Assembly: GCF_000238915.1 (NCBI RefSeq)
Contig: NZ_BAEG01000010.1
Coordinates: 54,159 to 118,158 of the forward strand
DNA: 64,000 bases
DNA from: Arthrobacter globiformis NBRC 12137
Lineage (GTDB): Bacteria; Actinomycetota; Actinomycetes; Actinomycetales; Micrococcaceae
Reading direction: 5' to 3'
The stretch's first letter is position 1. Every line of letters begins with the position of its first letter. Positions 58,961 to 64,000 of this stretch are shown piece after piece. The position numbers were made by a program, and so were the translations under genes. The notes under the pieces were generated by a model. It saw only the letters and a list, made by a program, of their open reading frames with translations. It searched no databases and was not told the origin of the DNA.

Positions 58961-60427
58961 GTGAGCGTCCTCGCCCGAAGTGTAGGCAATGCGTTTAGAA
59001 ACAAGGTCCGAACCGCCGCGGTTGTGGCCGTGCTGGCGGTCGCCATCGGGCTGGCCCTGGCCATGCTCGTGGCCAACCAGGCAGTCGGGGCCAAAGTACA
59101 GGAGCTGAACGCCTCGGTAGGGACGGTGTTGACGGTGAACCCGGCCGGCGGCCAGGGCTTCGAAGGCGGCGGTGAGCCGCTCACTGCCGAGCAGGCAGCG
59201 ACAGCGGCGGACGTCCCGAACGTGACCGCCGTCGTCGGAACCAAGGCGCTGCGGCTGCGGAACGCGGCCGAGGCCGCCGCGCAGGCGGCAGCCGGCACCC
59301 AGGCCGGTCCGGGCGGCGGGCAGGGCGGCCCCGGCGGCCAGACGACCACCACGCTGACCACCATCCTCACCGCGGCAGTCGACGCCGGAACGCTGGGCGC
59401 GCGCAACCAGGACAGCTCCGGAACCACCGCTGCCACGGGAAGTACCGGATCCACGGGCACCACCGCCACCACCCAGCCGGCGCGGGCCCTGCCCATCACG
59501 GCGACCGGCACCGGCGCAGAGGTGGACAGCACCGGCAAGGCGCTGGAACTGACCTCGGGCACCGGGCTGGGCGATTACACGGCGGAGTCCACCAAGGCGC
59601 TGCTGGGCACCACCCTTGCTGAAAAGAACAACCTCAAGGTGGGCTCCACCTTCACCATCAACAGCAAGACCTTCACCGTCGCGGGCCTGTTCGACGCCGG
59701 CACCGCGTTCGGCAACAACGCCCTCTACGTCACGCTCCCCACCGCCCAGACACTGGCCGAGCTGCCCGGCGAGCTGTCCACAATGATCGTCACCGTCGAC
59801 AGCATGGAGAACGTGGACGCCGCCAAGACGGCCCTGCAGAACGCGCTCGGCACCGACAAGGCCGACGTCACCCAGGGCCAGCGCAACCTCGAAACCGCCG
59901 TCACCTCGCTGGACAGCGTCAAGAACATCTCCATGGTGGCGTTCATCGCGGCACTTGGCACCGCGGGGCTGATCATCCTGCTGATCATGGTCATGCTGGT
60001 CCGCGAGCGCCGCCGCGAAATCGGCGTTCTCAAGGCCATCGGCGCACCGAACCGCACCATCTGTCTGCAGTTCGTGCTCGAGGCCCTGGTCCTGGTGGCC
60101 CTCGGCAGCGTGGTGGGCGCCGTCCTCGCCTCCTTCGCGAGCGGCGGCATCGCCTCCGCACTGGTCAGCTCCAGCACAGGCACGACGGCGGCCCCCGCCG
60201 GCCAGCGCGGCGGCGGGTTCGCCGGGGCTGCGGGCGGACTCCCGGGTGGCCAGGGCGGTCCGTTCGGCGGCGCCTCCCAGCTGCTCACCTCCGTCACCGC
60301 CAGCGTGTCCCCCGGAATCCTTGCCGCCGGCATCGCGGCCGTGTTCGGCGTCGCCATCATCGGTGCGCTGGTTCCGGCCCTGCTCACCGCCCGCATCCGC
60401 CCCATCGAAGTCCTCCGAGGAGAATAG
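58961..60427 (+). CDS. FtsX/MacB-type ABC transporter permease
   Basis: 488-residue permease of the MacB/FtsX exporter class. One N-terminal membrane helix (AVVAVLAVAIGLALAMLVAN) is followed by a large extracytoplasmic domain and a C-terminal FtsX domain (VRERRREIGVLKAIGAPNRT) with three more helices. The outer domain carries two low-complexity inserts: Gly/Gln/Thr-rich around residues 105-180 and Gly/Phe-rich between the last helices (~405-450). GTG 58961 has AAGGAG 4 nt upstream. The ATPase gene follows 2 nt after the stop. Substrate unknown. Confidence 0.87.
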   Translation: MSVLARSVGNAFRNKVRTAAVVAVLAVAIGLALAMLVANQAVGAKVQELNASVGTVLTVNPAGGQGFEGGGEPLTAEQAATAADVPNVTAVVGTKALRLRNAAEAAAQAAAGTQAGPGGGQGGPGGQTTTTLTTILTAAVDAGTLGARNQDSSGTTAATGSTGSTGTTATTQPARALPITATGTGAEVDSTGKALELTSGTGLGDYTAESTKALLGTTLAEKNNLKVGSTFTINSKTFTVAGLFDAGTAFGNNALYVTLPTAQTLAELPGELSTMIVTVDSMENVDAAKTALQNALGTDKADVTQGQRNLETAVTSLDSVKNISMVAFIAALGTAGLIILLIMVMLVRERRREIGVLKAIGAPNRTICLQFVLEALVLVALGSVVGAVLASFASGGIASALVSSSTGTTAAPAGQRGGGFAGAAGGLPGGQGGPFGGASQLLTSVTASVSPGILAAGIAAVFGVAIIGALVPALLTARIRPIEVLRGE

Positions 60428-60429
60428 CC

Positions 60430-61137
<708 letters not shown>

Positions 61138-61228
61138 GAAGCCGGCGGGTGCGGGCAGGGCGTAACCCTCCCGCACCTTCCGCACGTTTCAACCCGACCG
61201 TTCCTCACCCGGGTGAGAGGATGGCGTC

Positions 61229-62299
61229 ATGACGTCACCGATCGCCAAGCCATGGCTCTTCAGCCAGTCCAACCAGGATCCCCTTGCCGCCACGGGCCGA
61301 CCGCTGCGGTGGGGTGTCATTGCCACCGGCCGCATCGCCTCCCTGGTGTCGCGGGACCTGGCGCTGCTGGAGGACGCGGAGCTTTACGCCGTCAGCTCCC
61401 GAGGCCAGCACACCGCGGACGCTTTTGCGGGCGAGTTCGGCTTTGCCGTGGCGTACGGGGACGACGGCGGGCACCACGGCTATGAGCGGCTGCTCGCCGA
61501 TGACGCGGTGGACGTGGTCTACGTGGCCACGCCGCACGCGCAGCACCACCGGGTAGTGCTGGCGGCTCTTCGCGCGGGCAAGCATGTGCTCTGCGAAAAG
61601 GCATTCACCATCAACGCCCGCGAAGCCTCCGAGCTGATCCAGGTAGCCCGTGAAAAGAAGCTGTTCCTGATGGAAGCCGTGTGGAGCCGCTTCCTGCCCA
61701 GCATGCAGAGGGCCTTCGAGATCGCACATTCAGGCGAACTCGGAACCGTCCAGTGGGTCACGGCAGACCTCGGCTTCCCGGCACCCTACTCCCCTACCGC
61801 CAGGCTGTGGGCCGTTCAGGACGGCGGCGGAGCGCTTCTTGACATTACGGTCTACCCGCTGTTGTGGGCGCTTGGCACCCTGGGTTTCCCGCAGACGGTC
61901 AGTGCCATGGGCACATTGAACGACGACGGCGTGGACGCCCAGAATGCGCTCACGCTCGGTTACCACCACGGCGCGCAGGCACAGCTCACCTCGTCCCTGC
62001 TCGCCCACGGCCCCCGCACCGCAACAGTTGCCGGCAGCCTGGGTTACCTGCAGACACTCGGCTCGATCAACAACCCCAAGAAGCTGGTGGTGGGGATCGG
62101 GCAGGAGACCCCGCGGACTGAACACTTCGAGGTGACTGGGCGGGGTTATACGTATGAGCTTCGCGAGGTGACCCGGTGCGTCCAGCAGGGCCTCACCGAG
62201 AGCCCGGTCATGCCCCTCGAGGACTCGCTGAACACGATGCGGCTGTTCGACGGCGTGCGCGCCCAGCTCGGTGTCGCCTATCCCAACGACGCTCACTGA
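61229..62299 (+). CDS. Gfo/Idh/MocA family oxidoreductase
   Basis: 356-residue NAD(P)-dependent dehydrogenase. The N-terminal Rossmann fold has RWGVIATGRIASLVSRDL (~27-44), and the family Lys motif is HVLCEKAFTINAREA. The C-terminal alpha/beta domain has GALLDITVYPLLWAL. The closest known activities are trans-1,2-dihydrobenzene-1,2-diol or D-xylose dehydrogenase-type (AFTIN, MEAVWSRFLP), which would fit the sugar transporter nearby, though the exporter genes lie between. ATG 61229 has AGAGGA upstream. Confidence 0.88.
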   Translation: MTSPIAKPWLFSQSNQDPLAATGRPLRWGVIATGRIASLVSRDLALLEDAELYAVSSRGQHTADAFAGEFGFAVAYGDDGGHHGYERLLADDAVDVVYVATPHAQHHRVVLAALRAGKHVLCEKAFTINAREASELIQVAREKKLFLMEAVWSRFLPSMQRAFEIAHSGELGTVQWVTADLGFPAPYSPTARLWAVQDGGGALLDITVYPLLWALGTLGFPQTVSAMGTLNDDGVDAQNALTLGYHHGAQAQLTSSLLAHGPRTATVAGSLGYLQTLGSINNPKKLVVGIGQETPRTEHFEVTGRGYTYELREVTRCVQQGLTESPVMPLEDSLNTMRLFDGVRAQLGVAYPNDAH

Positions 62300-62421
62300 G
62301 CAGCTTTTCCGGCGTTCATCGAGTCGAAAGAATTATTGTGCCGGGTCTGGACTCTCACTTTGGGGCAGGCTTAGGCTGGAGTCGATCGTCGATTCATTCG
62401 GTGAGCTTGGGGGTGTTGAGC

Positions 62422-63591
62422 ATGACCATTGCGGCTTTGTCGTGGTCTGCGCTGCGCCCCTTGCGCCCTGTTCTCTTGGCAGGTGCGGCCGCTGTGGCTT
62501 GGCTGGCTGTGTCCGCCCCTGCCGCCGACGCCAACAGCAGCTCTGACTCGCTTGGCGGCAGTATTTCCTCGGCTGTCTCATCCATCAGGGGAGATGCGGA
62601 CAGCGTGGCGGAAAGCGTTGGCGCGCTGGTCTCCGCCAAGGCACATGAAGCCCCCGCCGCTGCTCAGCCCACGCCAGCCGTAGCTCCCCCGCCACTTCCA
62701 GCAATCGACCCGGCAGCCATCCCGGCACCATTGCCGGCGACAGTTGCGCCGCCTCCCGTCACTTCCGTTCCTTCCACGCCGCCAGAGCCAACCCCTGTGA
62801 CCGTGGTTGCCCCGGTTGTGGCGGACATTGTGGAGCCCGTTGACACCGCGCTCGACGGACTACCTCTCGGCGGGTCGATTCCCGACGACACCCTGGCCGG
62901 GGTTACCGATCCCGTTGCCTCCGTTGCTGATGGAGCGCTAACGGACACGGCCGAAACCATCGTGCAGCCGGTCGCGGAGGGCGTTAAGCCCGTTACCGAC
63001 GTCGTGAAACCAGTAACCGACGTCGTGGGCCCGGTAACCGAGGCTCTCCCTGTCGAGCTTCCCGTTAAGCCCGTCACTGACGTGCTCGCGCAGGTACCTT
63101 CTCTGACGGCACCGATTATTGTGCCCGCCAAGGATGTCGTGACGGGGATTGTCGCCGATCCGGGCCGGCTACCCGCAGTTGGCCTCGCCGAAATGGGGCA
63201 GACCTCCGCCGGTCCAGGGTCCTGGCCCGGCATGGTCCCCGCCCCCTCCGTGGCGTCCGCGCCAGCTGTCCAACCGGCCACCGGGCTGCCGGCTCATTTC
63301 AGCCATGCTGCCGCGCCGAAAGCTGCCAACCCCGCGGGGTCTGCCCCGAAGGTTCCTGCCGGCGGAGACTCACCATCCGGTGGCGATGGCACGCCGTCAC
63401 CGGAGGCGCTGCTTCCGTCTCCTGCCTCAGGATCGGGTAGCAGCACGTCGTCCGGCGGCCCTTCGGCTTCGGCCGCCTGGCTAAACAGCGCCTTTGAATA
63501 CCTGCCGCTCATGGGATTTGTCCCTGTCAGCGGACCCCTTCAGCATATTCCTTCGCCGGTGGCCATCGACCCCGGCTCCTCTCCTGACTAG
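62422..63591 (+). CDS. Secreted Val/Pro/Thr-rich repeat protein of unknown function
   Basis: 389-residue protein that I do not recognise. A signal peptide (hydrophobic ~17-33, likely cleavage after ADA at ~37) is followed by a Ser-rich segment and a long Pro/Ala/Val/Thr-rich region. In its middle are seven-residue repeats of the form KPVTDVV (four clear copies among residues ~190-220). The C-terminus is Ser/Gly/Pro-rich. There are no sortase motif and no second membrane helix. ATG 62422 has TGGGGG 8 nt upstream; an earlier in-frame GTG at 62401 is an alternative. It may be an extracellular or wall-layer protein. A second secreted gene follows. Confidence 0.7.
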   Translation: MTIAALSWSALRPLRPVLLAGAAAVAWLAVSAPAADANSSSDSLGGSISSAVSSIRGDADSVAESVGALVSAKAHEAPAAAQPTPAVAPPPLPAIDPAAIPAPLPATVAPPPVTSVPSTPPEPTPVTVVAPVVADIVEPVDTALDGLPLGGSIPDDTLAGVTDPVASVADGALTDTAETIVQPVAEGVKPVTDVVKPVTDVVGPVTEALPVELPVKPVTDVLAQVPSLTAPIIVPAKDVVTGIVADPGRLPAVGLAEMGQTSAGPGSWPGMVPAPSVASAPAVQPATGLPAHFSHAAAPKAANPAGSAPKVPAGGDSPSGGDGTPSPEALLPSPASGSGSSTSSGGPSASAAWLNSAFEYLPLMGFVPVSGPLQHIPSPVAIDPGSSPD

Positions 63592-63600
63592 TTGGGCCCC

Positions 63601-63621
63601 TTCTGCCTCCATGCGGCAGAA
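63601..63621 (+). terminator. Weak hairpin between the two secreted-protein genes
   Basis: TTCTGCC-N7-GGCAGAA, a 7-bp stem 9 nt after the stop of the repeat protein, with no T-run. It may be a weak terminator or processing site. Confidence 0.35.
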
Positions 63622-63678
63622 ACACGGCCAATCGGGTTGCCATGAGCGCCTGACAACAACTTTTCAGGAGACGTCACA

Positions 63679-64000
63679 ATGCACCAGACAATTCGCAGGG
63701 GCCTACTAGGCACCCTCTTTGCCGGAGGGCTACTAGCCCTCGGCGCAACCGCGGCGAGCGCGGATACAACTGCCACGGGCACGGTCAACATCGCGTCCGA
63801 AACCGCTTCGGCGGACCTTAATGCTTCGACGTCGCTGGGTCTGCTGGGTGGCCCAGCGCCGTCGAATTCTTCCGCGGTCAGCGTTAATGCCGGCCTCGAT
63901 CTCAACACCGGTACATCGAACGGCAGCATTGCCGCGGTGGCACCGGCCGCGACCGCTGTGGCCGACGTCAACCTCGGCAACACCGGAACCGCAACAGGGA
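63679..64000 (+). CDS. Secreted Ala/Thr/Ser-rich protein, partial
   Basis: Open reading frame from ATG 63679, with CAGGAG 8 nt upstream, running off the window end after 107 codons without a stop. The product begins MHQTIRRGLLGTLFAGG; the signal peptide is likely cleaved after AASA (~27). The mature part is rich in Ala, Thr, Ser, Val and Asn with alternating small residues (TATGTVNIASETASADLNAS, AVSVNAGLDLNTGTSNGS), a pattern seen in beta-structured cell-surface proteins such as chaplin-like polypeptides. No family assigned. Confidence 0.7.
   Translation, partial: MHQTIRRGLLGTLFAGGLLALGATAASADTTATGTVNIASETASADLNASTSLGLLGGPAPSNSSAVSVNAGLDLNTGTSNGSIAAVAPAATAVADVNLGNTGTATG

Overview
The window is high-GC, densely packed chromosomal DNA from an actinobacterium of the Micrococcaceae, most likely Arthrobacter or Pseudarthrobacter. 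The grounds are GTG and TTG starts, ATGA/GTGA stop-start overlaps, several leaderless-type starts (a TAnnnT box 6 to 8 nt before the start codon), and a mazG-eno-ftsB-DUF501-ppx block that is conserved in actinobacteria. No prophage, insertion sequence, CRISPR array or replication origin was seen. Start codons were chosen from ribosome-binding sites, overlaps and family length.

Layout. 0-7.1 kb: end of a thiolase gene, a Bax-inhibitor-1 family membrane protein, then a branched-chain amino acid-type ABC transporter (livHMGF on +, the binding protein convergent on -). livM carries a one-base frameshift and livH has an extra extracytoplasmic domain. 7.2-16.1 kb: a tRNA with anticodon UAA, an ACT-acetyltransferase fusion, a type II NADH dehydrogenase behind a Rex-like site, a mycosin-like subtilase, and ppx/DUF501/ftsB/eno/mazG. 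16.1-25.3 kb: nucleoside salvage (add, deoA, cdd), two DedA proteins, an OhrR/Ohr peroxide module with a quinone-oxidoreductase-type enzyme, an M20 amidohydrolase and a mannose-1-phosphate guanylyltransferase. 25.3-29.1 kb: succinate dehydrogenase sdhCDAB. 29.2-34.2 kb: a hydrolase, a YihY/BrkB protein, a 2H phosphoesterase, trpS, exonuclease III and a small conserved membrane protein. 34.2-39.5 kb: an ABC-2 exporter (ATPase plus two permeases), a SHOCT-domain protein and a NarL-type two-component system. 39.6-43.0 kb: one-carbon metabolism (folD, glyA, purU). 43.1-47.1 kb: a short methyltransferase-like protein, a 49-residue membrane protein missed by length-limited ORF calling, a divergent EamA/MocR pair whose start codons overlap, an SMR exporter and a gamma-carbonic-anhydrase-like protein.

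47.2-53.2 kb is the most distinctive accessory block: a lysine 2-monooxygenase (DavB type), an APC amino acid permease, a PucR-type regulator and a nitrilase-family amidase (DavA type). Together they suggest uptake of lysine and its conversion through 5-aminovaleramide to 5-aminovalerate under a dedicated regulator. 53.3-58.8 kb is a ROK repressor with a ChvE-GguA-GguB-type sugar transporter; the regulator and the transporter share a near-identical promoter/operator block. 58.9-62.3 kb holds a FtsX-type permease with its ATPase and a Gfo/Idh/MocA oxidoreductase. The window ends in two adjacent secreted low-complexity proteins of unknown function, the second cut by the window edge.

Non-coding features of note are two related long hairpin repeats near 20.6 and 22.7 kb, a hairpin between sdhD and sdhA that could act as an attenuator, an OhrR-like operator, and in-frame tandem repeats inside mazG and the PucR-type gene.
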